Part shown: positions 46,522 to 54,877 of the stretch, one piece after another | Layout: each line of letters opens with the position of its first letter | Numbering within the stretch: the stretch's first letter is position 1 | From: Rhodopseudomonas faecalis | GTDB lineage: Bacteria; Pseudomonadota; Alphaproteobacteria; Rhizobiales; Xanthobacteraceae | Length of the DNA: 64,000 nucleotides | NCBI RefSeq assembly: GCF_003217325.1 | Contig: NZ_QJTI01000003.1 | Location: forward strand, 1 to 64,000 | Direction: 5' to 3' | Notes under the pieces: model-generated | What the model was told of the DNA's origin: nothing | Database searches by the model: none | Seen by the model: the letters and a program-made list of their open reading frames with translations, nothing else | Program-made: the position numbers and the translations under genes

Positions 46522-49263
46522 TCACACCCCGAGCCGGCGCAGCGCACCGCTGCGCCGCATCAGCAATTTTTCCAGTTCGAGCACCACCATCATCACCGCG
46601 CCAGCGCCGATGATCACCAGGCCATCCTGCAACGACACCGGCGCAGTTCCGAACAGGGTGTGCATGAACGGCGCGTAGGTGAACGCCAGCTGCGCGGCGA
46701 TCACCACCGCGAGCGCGATCAGCACCGGCGGCGTTCCCAATGCGCCACGGAAAGACAACGAGCTGGCGTGCAGATAGCGGACGTTGAACAGATACACGGT
46801 CTTGAACACCACCAGCACGTTGACAGCCATGGTGCGCGCGGTCTCCAGCGTATGGCCCTGTGCCTGCGCAAAGAAGAAGATCGCCAAGGTTCCCATGGTG
46901 AACAGCAGCGTGACGAACAGGATGCGCCACACCAGGAACGGCGGCAGCAAGGGCGCATCGGCCGCACGCGGCGGCCGACTCATCGTGCCCGGCTCGGTCG
47001 GCTCAAAGGCCAGCACCAGGCCGAGCGTGACGGTGAGAATGAGGTTGATCCACAGAATCTGAACCGGCGTCATCGGCATGGCGAAGCCGAGCAGGATCGC
47101 CAGGGTGACACTCAGCACTTCGCCGCCATTGGTCGGGATCGTCCAGGAAATCACCTTGCGGATGTTGTCGTAAACCGTACGCCCCTCGCGCACCGCCGCC
47201 ACGATCGACACGAAATTGTCGTCGAGCAACACGATCTCCGCCGCTTCCTTGGCGGTCTCGGTGCCCTTGTGACCCATGGCAATGCCGACATCGGCCTGTT
47301 TCAGTGCGGGCGCGTCGTTGACGCCATCACCGGTCATCGCCACCACCGCGCCGCTGCCCTGCAGCGCGCGCACGATGCGCAGCTTGTGCTCGGGATTGGT
47401 GCGGGCGAACACATCGGACCGATGGATCAACGCGCTAAACTCGTCATCATCGGCGCGATCAAGATCAGCACCGCTGACCGCGCCGGCGGCCTCCGTCAAA
47501 CGCAATTGCCGGGCGATCGCCTCGGCGGTGGCGGCGTGATCGCCGGTGATCATCTTGACGCTGATGCCGGCCGAGCGGCATTCGGCGATCGCCTGGATCA
47601 CCTCATCGCGCGGCGGATCGATGAAGCCGACCAAGCCCAGAAACATCAGCCCGCACTCAAGATCGGCAAAGCCGAGTTGATCGGACGCGCGCACCGGCGC
47701 GCGCATCGCAAAGCCGAGCACGCGCTCGCCCTCCGCAGCGGCACGCGCGATCTGCTCAGTCCAAAATTGATGATCGAGCGGCCGCGGCCCAACGGCAGAG
47801 CTCTGGCTCTGGCACATCGCCAGCAGCCGTTCCGGCGCGCCCTTGACGAAGATCACATGATCGCCGGACGCCGTGCTGTGGCGCGTCGCCATGAAGCGAT
47901 GCTGGGCGTCGAACGGAATTTCATCGGAGCGCTGCCATGCGCTACGTTCCGCGGCGGGATCAAAGCCAGCCTTGATGGCGAGCGCGACCAGCGCGCCCTC
48001 CATCGGATCGCCATCGACCACGTAATGCTCCCCCGCCTGGCGCAGCTGCGCGTCATTGCACAGCAGCGCCGAGCGGATCAGCGGCAGCGCGGCTTGATTG
48101 GCGTCGGCATCGACGCGGCCTTCGCTCAACAGCTGGCCCTGCGGCACATAGCCGGAGCCACTTACGAGGATCGTGTGGTCGGCGGTGACGATGCGGCGCG
48201 CCGTCATCTCGTTGCGGGTCAGCGTGCCGGTCTTGTCCGAGCAGATCACCGAGGTGGCGCCCAGCGACTCCACCGCTGGCAAGCGGCGGATGATGGCGTT
48301 GCGCCGCGCCATGCGCTGCACGCCGATTGCCAGCGTGATGGTGATCACCGCCGGCAATCCTTCCGGGATCACGCTCACCGCCAGCGCCACCACCGCGATC
48401 AACGCCTCGGGCCAGGCATAGCCGCGCGCCAGCGTCGCAAAGGCAAACAGCGCGGCCGCGGCCACGATCACCACCCAGGTGAAACGCTGCGCGAATTGAT
48501 TGATCTGCTTGAGCAGCGGCGTGGTCAGTTGCTCGACGCTTTGCATCAAAGAATTGATGCGGCCGATTTCGGTGCGGCCGCCGGTCGCCACCACAACGCC
48601 AAACCCTTGGCCCGCCGAAACCACCGTGCCGCAAAACGCCATGCAGTGCCGGTCGCCGAGCGGCGCGTCCGGCGCTGCGGGATGATCCTGTTTATCGGCG
48701 GCGACCGATTCGCCGGTCAGCATCGCCTCGTCGATCAACAGGCCCCGCGCCCGCGTCAGGCGCAGATCGGCCGGCACCCGGTCGCCGGCTTCGATCATCA
48801 CCACGTCGCCGGGCACGAGGTCGGCGGCGGCAATACTGACGCGATGGCCGTCGCGCCATACATGGGCGCGCGGTGAAATCATCTTGCGGATGGCGGAAAG
48901 CGCCCGCTCCGCCTTGTCTTCCTGGATGAAGCCGGCGATGGCGTTGATGGTCACCACCGCCACGATCACCGCCGCATCAATGGCATGGCCGAGCACCGCC
49001 GCCGCCAGCGCGGCCGCGAGCAGGAAGTAGATCAGCATGTTGTCGAACTGCGCCAGCAGCCGCCGCCAGGCCGGACGGCGCGGCGGCTCGGGCAGCGCAT
49101 TCGGGCCATAGGTGGCGAGCCGCGCCTTGGCTTCCGCGCTGCTCAGTCCGCCGCGTTCGGTCAAGAGCAGCGCCAGCACGCGATCAGCATCGACCGCGTG
49201 CCAGATCTCGCCAGACGCCTGGTCATTGGGTCCCTTGATCGCGGCGTCTGGCACTTCGCTCAT
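46522..49263 (-). CDS. P2-type cation-transporting ATPase
   Basis: A 913-residue P-type ATPase. N-terminal cation ATPase domain, ten membrane spans in the 2-2-6 pattern, the phosphorylation site CSDKTGTLTRNEMTAR, PEGL in span 4 (VIPEGLPAV) as in calcium-type P2A pumps, KMITGDHA and GDGVNDAPALKQADVGIAMG. It may move Ca2+ or another divalent ion. Start at 49263 (MSEVPDA), where homology begins; the open frame runs further upstream but is Cys/Leu-rich and unlikely. A 98-bp gap separates it from the stress-protein gene downstream. Confidence 0.88.
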   Translation of the reverse strand: MSEVPDAAIKGPNDQASGEIWHAVDADRVLALLLTERGGLSSAEAKARLATYGPNALPEPPRRPAWRRLLAQFDNMLIYFLLAAALAAAVLGHAIDAAVIVAVVTINAIAGFIQEDKAERALSAIRKMISPRAHVWRDGHRVSIAAADLVPGDVVMIEAGDRVPADLRLTRARGLLIDEAMLTGESVAADKQDHPAAPDAPLGDRHCMAFCGTVVSAGQGFGVVVATGGRTEIGRINSLMQSVEQLTTPLLKQINQFAQRFTWVVIVAAAALFAFATLARGYAWPEALIAVVALAVSVIPEGLPAVITITLAIGVQRMARRNAIIRRLPAVESLGATSVICSDKTGTLTRNEMTARRIVTADHTILVSGSGYVPQGQLLSEGRVDADANQAALPLIRSALLCNDAQLRQAGEHYVVDGDPMEGALVALAIKAGFDPAAERSAWQRSDEIPFDAQHRFMATRHSTASGDHVIFVKGAPERLLAMCQSQSSAVGPRPLDHQFWTEQIARAAAEGERVLGFAMRAPVRASDQLGFADLECGLMFLGLVGFIDPPRDEVIQAIAECRSAGISVKMITGDHAATAEAIARQLRLTEAAGAVSGADLDRADDDEFSALIHRSDVFARTNPEHKLRIVRALQGSGAVVAMTGDGVNDAPALKQADVGIAMGHKGTETAKEAAEIVLLDDNFVSIVAAVREGRTVYDNIRKVISWTIPTNGGEVLSVTLAILLGFAMPMTPVQILWINLILTVTLGLVLAFEPTEPGTMSRPPRAADAPLLPPFLVWRILFVTLLFTMGTLAIFFFAQAQGHTLETARTMAVNVLVVFKTVYLFNVRYLHASSLSFRGALGTPPVLIALAVVIAAQLAFTYAPFMHTLFGTAPVSLQDGLVIIGAGAVMMVVLELEKLLMRRSGALRRLGV

Positions 49264-49743
49264 GAAGGCGCCGCGGTGATCGACACAGCTTCCAGCAAGA
49301 TCGCAGCGCGAGTAGATGAGCGAAGCGTCACCGTGCGCCCCCGGCAGCAAGCGGCACTGATCAGCCGACACTTGCTGTTCCGTTCAGGCCGCATCGTCGC
49401 ACAACGTGCTCCTTGCTGATCAGGCCGAGCACGGCGCAAGCCACTCGGATTCGACCTGGTCGGAACCGAAACTGTTATACCAGCGGCTCCTACCATTGAC
49501 TCGTCATGCCCGCGCTTGTCGCGGGCATCCACGTCTTGAAAGCGCGGCAAGATCAAAGACGTGGATGGCCGGGACGGAGCCCGGCCACGACGTGCGGAGA
49601 GGTCGGCATCAATCACCGTTGGTATTACTCGCGCAACATGTCACCCGGCGGACGGCCTCAACGCGGCAGTCCGCCACGGTGAGTCTATCAAGCAAAATCG
49701 CGATGGAAGATGCGGTTGCTCGTCGCAAGGCGCGCGAAAAGGC
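49264..49743. other. Intergenic gap with dispersed palindrome (49503-49592)
   Basis: About 480 bp between the ATPase start and the hyfI stop. It holds a palindromic element at 49503-49592: outer GTCATGCCCGCG / CCGGCCACGACG-like ends and a perfect inner pair CATCCACGTCTT (49526-49537) / AAGACGTGGATG (49556-49567). The wording is typical of repeats scattered in Rhodopseudomonas-type genomes. I see no gene in the gap; the hyf transcript probably ends here. Confidence 0.6.
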
Positions 49744-50277
49744 TCAGCGCGATACCGGCGCGCTGGCGGCCTTGTCGAGCAATGCCAGCAATCCTTTCAA
49801 GATTTTCAGCGGCGGTGGCGGACAGCCGGGAATATGCAGATCGACCGGGATCACTTGCGCGACCCCGCCCACCACTGCGTAGCTGCCGGCGAAGCAGCCG
49901 CCATCCTTGGCGCAGTCGCCCAGCGCCACCACCCATTTCGGCGACGGCGTCGCGTCATAGGTGGTCTTGAGCGCATCGGCCATGTTCTTGGTCACCGGCC
50001 CGGTGACCAGCAGCACGTCGGCATGCCGGGGCGAAGCGACAAAGCGCAGACCGAAGCGATCGATGTCGTAATACGGGTTGCTGAGCGCGTGGATTTCCAG
50101 CTCGCAGCCATTGCAGGAGCCGGCGTCAACTTCGCGGATCGACAGGCTGCGGCCGAGCTTGCGGCGCGCGCGCTCGCCGAGCGCGGTGGCGATCTCCGCC
50201 ACGGCGTCATCGTCGAGCGACGGCGCCGTCTCGGTGAACGGACGCTGGAACAGGCTTTCAAACAGCAGCTTGCGCAT
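49744..50277 (-). CDS. hyfI: HyfI/HycG-type small subunit (NuoB-like)
   Basis: A 177-residue group 4 hydrogenase small-subunit homologue. The four cluster ligands for the proximal [4Fe-4S] are all present: C55 and C58 (GSCNGCELE), C122 (GDCAKDGGC) and C152 (PGCPPPP). C128 in the same loop is extra. The sequence PRHADVLLVTGPVTKNM is the family mark. Thus the small subunit could still take part in electron transfer, in contrast to the large subunit. Last gene of the hyfBCEFGI unit, 9 bp after hyfG. Confidence 0.85.
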   Translation of the reverse strand: MRKLLFESLFQRPFTETAPSLDDDAVAEIATALGERARRKLGRSLSIREVDAGSCNGCELEIHALSNPYYDIDRFGLRFVASPRHADVLLVTGPVTKNMADALKTTYDATPSPKWVVALGDCAKDGGCFAGSYAVVGGVAQVIPVDLHIPGCPPPPLKILKGLLALLDKAASAPVSR

Positions 50278-50286
50278 CGCCCTCGC

Positions 50287-51795
50287 TCACAGATCGACGC
50301 CGGAATAGGAGCAGTTGAAGGATTTGTTGCAGACCGGGAAGTCGGCAACGATATTGCCCTCGATCGCCGCTTCCAGCAGTGGCCATTGGAACCAGGATGG
50401 ATCGCGCAGATGGCAACGCGCGATCGCGCCGTCCGTAAGCCGCAGCCACGCCAGCACGTCGCCGCGAAAACCTTCAACCAGCGCCAAGCCTTCGGCAGGC
50501 TCGATGATCGCCGGCAACGGCACGCGGCACTCGCCTTCCGGCAGTTCCGACAGAATTTGCTCGATCAGTCCGAGGCTCTGTTTGACCTCGCGAATCCGAA
50601 TCCAGACGCGCGCATTGACGTCGCCTTCGGTCAGCACCGGCACTTTGAAGCGCAGCTGATCATAAGGTGGATAAGCGAGATCGCGCCGCGCGTCGAAATC
50701 GCGCCCCGATGCGCGGCCGACATAGCCGCCAGCGGCGTATTGCTGCACGAGTTCCGCCGACAGCCGCCCGGTGGTCACGGTGCGGTCCTGCAACGACGCG
50801 GTCTCGTCGTAGAGTTCGATCAGTTCCGGAAAACGCTGGCGCACGGTCTTGGCCATCTGCCGGATCGAGCCCTTGCCGGTGTCGTCGAGATCGCGGGCAA
50901 CGCCGCCCGGCACCACCACATCGCGCATCAGCCGATGACCGAACGCCCGCTCCGCGGCACGCAACACATTTTCGCGCAGCACGCTGCAATGGGACAACAT
51001 CAGCGCGAAGGCGACGTCGTTGCAGACGCCGCCGATGTCGCCGAGGTGATTGGCGAGCCGTTCCAGCTCGGCGCAGAGCGCGCGCAGCCACAGCGCCCGC
51101 GCCGGCACGGTAACGCCAAGCGCGGCCTCGGCGGCACGGGCAAAGGCGATCGCATAGGCCACGGTGCTATCACCGCTGACGCGGCCGGCAAGCTGGGCGC
51201 CACGCTCAAGATCGGCGCCGATCAACAGGCCATCGATGCCCTTGTGCACATAGCCGAGCCGTTCCTCGAGCCGCACCACGGTTTCACCATTGGCGGTGAA
51301 GCGGAAATGGCCGGGCTCGATAATGCCGGCATGCACCGGGCCGACCGCGATCTGATGCAGGCCCTCGCCATCGACCGGCAGCATCTGATAGCCGCGCGGC
51401 GCGCTGGCCGGCAGCCGCGGGCCGAGCGGAAAACGCACGCCCCATTGATCGCGATCGAGCCAGGGCCGCGGATCGGGCGAGCCTTCCGGCACCAGGCCGA
51501 ACAGATCGTGGAGCGAGCGTTCCAGCCGCAGCGCCGGCGGATGCAACATGCCGACCGAGGGAAAGCTGCCGCTTGGGCACGGCAGGCTGAGCACCACCGC
51601 TTCGCCAAGCTGCGGTTCGAGCATCGCCATATGCACGGTGTCGGCTTCGCCCCACAGCGACAGCAGCGACCAGCGCCCGGCGACCAGTTCGAGCGTGGCG
51701 CGCGACCACTGCGCGGCATCAACCACCAGCCGCGGACACGGCCGATGCCCCGCAACGATCTGGCCCTGCAGCTTCAGTTCATCGAGTGACGCCAT
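50287..51795 (-). CDS. HyfG/HycE-type large subunit without NiFe cysteines (Ehr-like)
   Basis: A 502-residue fusion of NuoC-like (about 1-145, ERSLHDLFGLVPEGSPDPR) and NuoD-like (about 150-502, VHAGIIEPGHFRF, EERLGYVHKGIDGL) domains, as in HycE. True NiFe enzymes have CxxC in RxCGxC and DPCxxC. Here they read R205-V-S-G-D-S210 and D465-P-S-W-F-Q470, so all four Ni ligands are gone (S207, S210, S467, Q470). Catalysis of H2 is therefore not expected. The C-terminal end FPVCNKSFNCSYSGVDL fits the energy-converting-hydrogenase-related (Ehr-L) class, whose reaction is unknown. Confidence 0.85.
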   Translation of the reverse strand: MASLDELKLQGQIVAGHRPCPRLVVDAAQWSRATLELVAGRWSLLSLWGEADTVHMAMLEPQLGEAVVLSLPCPSGSFPSVGMLHPPALRLERSLHDLFGLVPEGSPDPRPWLDRDQWGVRFPLGPRLPASAPRGYQMLPVDGEGLHQIAVGPVHAGIIEPGHFRFTANGETVVRLEERLGYVHKGIDGLLIGADLERGAQLAGRVSGDSTVAYAIAFARAAEAALGVTVPARALWLRALCAELERLANHLGDIGGVCNDVAFALMLSHCSVLRENVLRAAERAFGHRLMRDVVVPGGVARDLDDTGKGSIRQMAKTVRQRFPELIELYDETASLQDRTVTTGRLSAELVQQYAAGGYVGRASGRDFDARRDLAYPPYDQLRFKVPVLTEGDVNARVWIRIREVKQSLGLIEQILSELPEGECRVPLPAIIEPAEGLALVEGFRGDVLAWLRLTDGAIARCHLRDPSWFQWPLLEAAIEGNIVADFPVCNKSFNCSYSGVDL

Positions 51796-51807
51796 GCCAT
51801 CCTCACA

Positions 51808-53259
51808 CTAGCCGAGCAGTTGAGCGACATGCTGGAACCAGGCCACGATCGGCGCCGGCAGGTAGAAGCCGGCGATCAGCACCAGCGCCAGATGGGCAAA
51901 CATCGGCACATAGGACGCCTGAGCCGGCGCGGTCGAGCCGCGCGGTTCGCCGAAGGCGACGCTGGTCAGCCGCAGCGTCAGCGCGCCGAATGCCACCAAG
52001 AGCCCGATCACCAGCACCAGTGCCAACAGCGGTTGCCGGGCAAAGGTGGAGCTGACCACCAGAAATTCGCTCATGAAGATGCCGAGCGGCGGCAGCCCGG
52101 CGATCGCCGCAACGCCGACCACCAGACCCCAGCCGAGCGCCGGATGGCTTTCGGTGAGGCCGCGGATTTCCGAAATCTGCTGGGTGCCTTTGATCTGCGT
52201 GATGTGACCGACCGCGAAGAAGATCGCCGACTTGGTCAGGCTGTGCATCACCATATGCAGCAGCCCGGCGAAATTGGCGAGCGGACCGCCCATGCCGAAC
52301 GCGAACACGATGATGCCCATATGCTCGATCGAGGAATAGGCGAACAGCCGTTTGATGTCGCGGCGCCGATACAGCATGAAGGCGGCGAACAAGAGCGAGC
52401 CGAGCCCCATGGTCACCATCAGCGTGCCGGGCGCCAGCGCATCCGGATTGGCGGCGAGCAGCATCTTGAAGCGCAACAGCGCATAGAGCGCGACGTTGAG
52501 CAGCAGTCCGGACAGCACGGCCGAGATCGGCGTCGGGCCTTCGGCATGGGCATCGGGCAGCCAGGCATGGAGCGGCGCCAAGCCGACCTTGGTGCCGTAG
52601 CCCAGGAACAGGAACACGAAGGCAACGTTGAGCAGCGCCGGATCGAAATTGCCGGCGCGCTCGATCAGCAGCGTCCAGACCATGGCGTCGTTGCCTTCGC
52701 CGATCACCGGCAGCGCCGCCATATAGACCAGGATGGTGCCGAACAGCGCGAACGCGATGCCGACCGAACCCAGGATGAAATACTTCCACGCCGCTTCCAG
52801 CGCCGCATGGGTGCGATAGATGCCGACCATCAGCACCGTGGTCAGCGTCGCGACCTCGACCGCCACCCACATCAGGCCGATATTGTTGGAGACGAACGCC
52901 AGGTTCATGCCGAACATCATGATCTGGTACATGGCGTGGTAGAACCGCAGATAGGCTGGGGTCAGCCGTCCGGTCTGCAGCTCATGGGCGATGTAGCTGG
53001 CGCTGAACAGGCTGGTGGTGAAGCCCACGAACGTGTTCAGCACCACGAACACGATGTTGAGGTCGTCGACCAGCACATACGACCCCGGGGTCGGCCGCGG
53101 CAGCGCCAGCAGCAAGAGCGCCGAGATGAAGGTGGCAAGGCTCGCCACCACATTGAGCCGCGCGGTCAGCCGGTAGCCCGGCAGCAGCGCCAGCACCGCC
53201 GCCGATCCGATCGGGATCAGCAGCACGCCATAGACAGCATCGAAAGCAGTCATCGTCAT
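51808..53259 (-). CDS. hyfF: HyfF-type proton-channel subunit
   Basis: A 483-residue antiporter-like membrane subunit (hydrogenase-4 subunit F / NuoN type) with about 14 spans. Family marks: LWVAVEVATLTTVLMVGIYR (the Glu of the channel), GYGTKVGLAPLHAWLPDAHAEGPTPISAVLSG and AYSSIEHMGI. It would carry protons or cations, coupled to the hyfG/hyfI arm. Overlaps hyfE by 4 bp. Confidence 0.92.
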   Translation of the reverse strand: MTMTAFDAVYGVLLIPIGSAAVLALLPGYRLTARLNVVASLATFISALLLLALPRPTPGSYVLVDDLNIVFVVLNTFVGFTTSLFSASYIAHELQTGRLTPAYLRFYHAMYQIMMFGMNLAFVSNNIGLMWVAVEVATLTTVLMVGIYRTHAALEAAWKYFILGSVGIAFALFGTILVYMAALPVIGEGNDAMVWTLLIERAGNFDPALLNVAFVFLFLGYGTKVGLAPLHAWLPDAHAEGPTPISAVLSGLLLNVALYALLRFKMLLAANPDALAPGTLMVTMGLGSLLFAAFMLYRRRDIKRLFAYSSIEHMGIIVFAFGMGGPLANFAGLLHMVMHSLTKSAIFFAVGHITQIKGTQQISEIRGLTESHPALGWGLVVGVAAIAGLPPLGIFMSEFLVVSSTFARQPLLALVLVIGLLVAFGALTLRLTSVAFGEPRGSTAPAQASYVPMFAHLALVLIAGFYLPAPIVAWFQHVAQLLG

Positions 53260-53921
53260 CCGCGCTCTCCGCGCGATCGATCGAGATCGTCGACGTCGAC
53301 CGAGTCGAAGCGCTCCCGAATCCGGAACAGGAAGATGCCGATCACGATGAAGGCGATCAGAACCGAGAACGCCACGCTGATTTCCACCACCAGCGGCATG
53401 CCCTTGGCGCCGGTGGCGGCCAGCACCAGGCCGTTTTCCAGCGACATGAAGCCGACCACCTGACTGACGGCGTTACGGCGCGTCACCATCACGAGCAGGC
53501 TGAGCAGCACCACCGACAGCGCGAAAGCGAGGTCTTCGCGCGCCAGCGCGTCGGCTTCCGCGGTGACGCGCAGCATGATCACCATCGACAGCGCCACCAG
53601 CCCCATGCCGGCCAGCATGGTCGGGCCGATGCCGAAAACGGTCTCGATATCGCGGTGAATGCCGAGCTGGCGGATGATGCGATGCAGCGCCACCGGGATC
53701 ACGATCGCCTTGAACACCAGCGCGATCGCCGCGGTGACATAGAGATGCGGCGCGTTTTGGATCATCGCCTGCCAGGTGACCGCGGCCGCCAGCACCACGG
53801 CGTGCAGCGCGAACACGTTGAGCAGCGAATAGAGCCGGTCCTGATACAGCATCATGAAGCTGATCAGCACCAGGATGCCGGCCAGCGAGTGTGAGATATC
53901 GAACGCCAGACTGTGCATCAC
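53256..53921 (-). CDS. hyfE: HyfE-type membrane subunit
   Basis: A 221-residue membrane protein with six to seven spans, the HyfE component of group 4 complexes (its C-terminal part resembles NuoK). Marks: ISFMMLYQDRLYSLLNVFALHAVVLA, AIVIPVALHRIIRQL, and GFMSLENGLVLAATGAKGMPL (carries the Glu of NuoK-like subunits). Overlaps both neighbours by 4 bp. Confidence 0.9.
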   Translation of the reverse strand: MMHSLAFDISHSLAGILVLISFMMLYQDRLYSLLNVFALHAVVLAAAVTWQAMIQNAPHLYVTAAIALVFKAIVIPVALHRIIRQLGIHRDIETVFGIGPTMLAGMGLVALSMVIMLRVTAEADALAREDLAFALSVVLLSLLVMVTRRNAVSQVVGFMSLENGLVLAATGAKGMPLVVEISVAFSVLIAFIVIGIFLFRIRERFDSVDVDDLDRSRGERG

Positions 53922-54877
53922 AAGCTCTTCGAGACGAACAACAACAGCGTGCCGAGCAGCCCCAGCATCAAGGCGGCGCCGAGGAATTGCGGCACCCGGA
54001 ACACCCGCATCTTGGCGGTCGCGGTTTCAAACAGCGCCAGCAGGAAACCGACCGCCGCCAGCTTGACGACATAGACCGCGGTGCCGACCACATAAGATTG
54101 CAGACCGGCGCCCGACACCGCGATGCCCCAGGGGAAGAACAGGCAGGCCAGCAGCGACACATAGAGCAGCAGCTTGAGGAAGGCGCCGAACTCGATCAGC
54201 GCTAGATGACGCCCGGAATATTCCAGGATCATCGCCTCATGGACCATGGTCAGTTCGAGATGGGTCGAGGGATTGTCGACCGGAATCCGGGCGTTTTCCG
54301 CGAGTGCCACCATGATCAGCGCGATCATCGCGAGGCCGAGCGACACGCGCAGCCCGACCTGCGCGGACGCGATGAAATTGGCGATGGTCGAGAGCTGGCT
54401 GGAGCCGGCGACCAGCGCCACGCAGAACACGATCAGCAGCATCGCCGGTTCGGCGAGCGCGGCGATCATCACTTCGCGGCTGGAGCCGAGCCCGCCGAAG
54501 GCGGTGCCGACATCCATGCCGGCCAGCGCCAGGAAGAAGCGCGCGGTGCCGAGCAGCGCCACGATCACGATCAGGTCGGCCATCCAGTTGAACAGCAGCC
54601 CGGTGGCGAAGGTCGGCACCAGCGCCGCCGCCACCCAGATCGCCGCGAAGGTGACATAGGGCGTGGCGCGGAACAGCCAGGAGGCATTGTCGGCCAGCAC
54701 CACATCCTTGCGCAGCAGCCGCAGCAGATCGCGATAGGGCTGCAGCAGCGATGGCCCGCGCTTGCGCATCAAGCGCGCTTTCACTTTTCGGATGAAGCCG
54801 GTGAGCAGCGGCGCCAGTGTGAACACCAGCAGCATCTGCAGGCCCTGCACCAGGAGGTCGTTGAGGGTCACGCCCAT
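53918..54877 (-). CDS. hyfC: HyfC-type membrane subunit (NuoH-like)
   Basis: A 319-residue membrane subunit of the NuoH/HycD class that anchors the soluble arm. About eight spans; marks are RKRGPSLLQPYRDLLRLLRKDVV (residues 39-60), ENARIPVDNPSTHLELTMVHEAMILEYSGRHLALIEF-type segment (charged loop, about 210-245). Overlaps hyfB by 10 bp and hyfE by 4 bp. Confidence 0.92.
   Translation of the reverse strand: MGVTLNDLLVQGLQMLLVFTLAPLLTGFIRKVKARLMRKRGPSLLQPYRDLLRLLRKDVVLADNASWLFRATPYVTFAAIWVAAALVPTFATGLLFNWMADLIVIVALLGTARFFLALAGMDVGTAFGGLGSSREVMIAALAEPAMLLIVFCVALVAGSSQLSTIANFIASAQVGLRVSLGLAMIALIMVALAENARIPVDNPSTHLELTMVHEAMILEYSGRHLALIEFGAFLKLLLYVSLLACLFFPWGIAVSGAGLQSYVVGTAVYVVKLAAVGFLLALFETATAKMRVFRVPQFLGAALMLGLLGTLLLFVSKSL

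Noticed and set aside
46462-48876. Plus-strand frame of 804 aa opposite the P-type ATPase and stress-protein side
   Set aside because: Arg/His/Gln-rich antisense shadow; the minus-strand frame has all P-type ATPase motifs.
49561-51789. Plus-strand frame of 742 aa opposite hyfI and hyfG
   Set aside because: Antisense to two clear families; no motif in it.
49744-51795. Functional formate hydrogenlyase / NiFe hydrogenase
   Set aside because: All four nickel cysteines of the large subunit are replaced and no maturation or ferredoxin genes are present.
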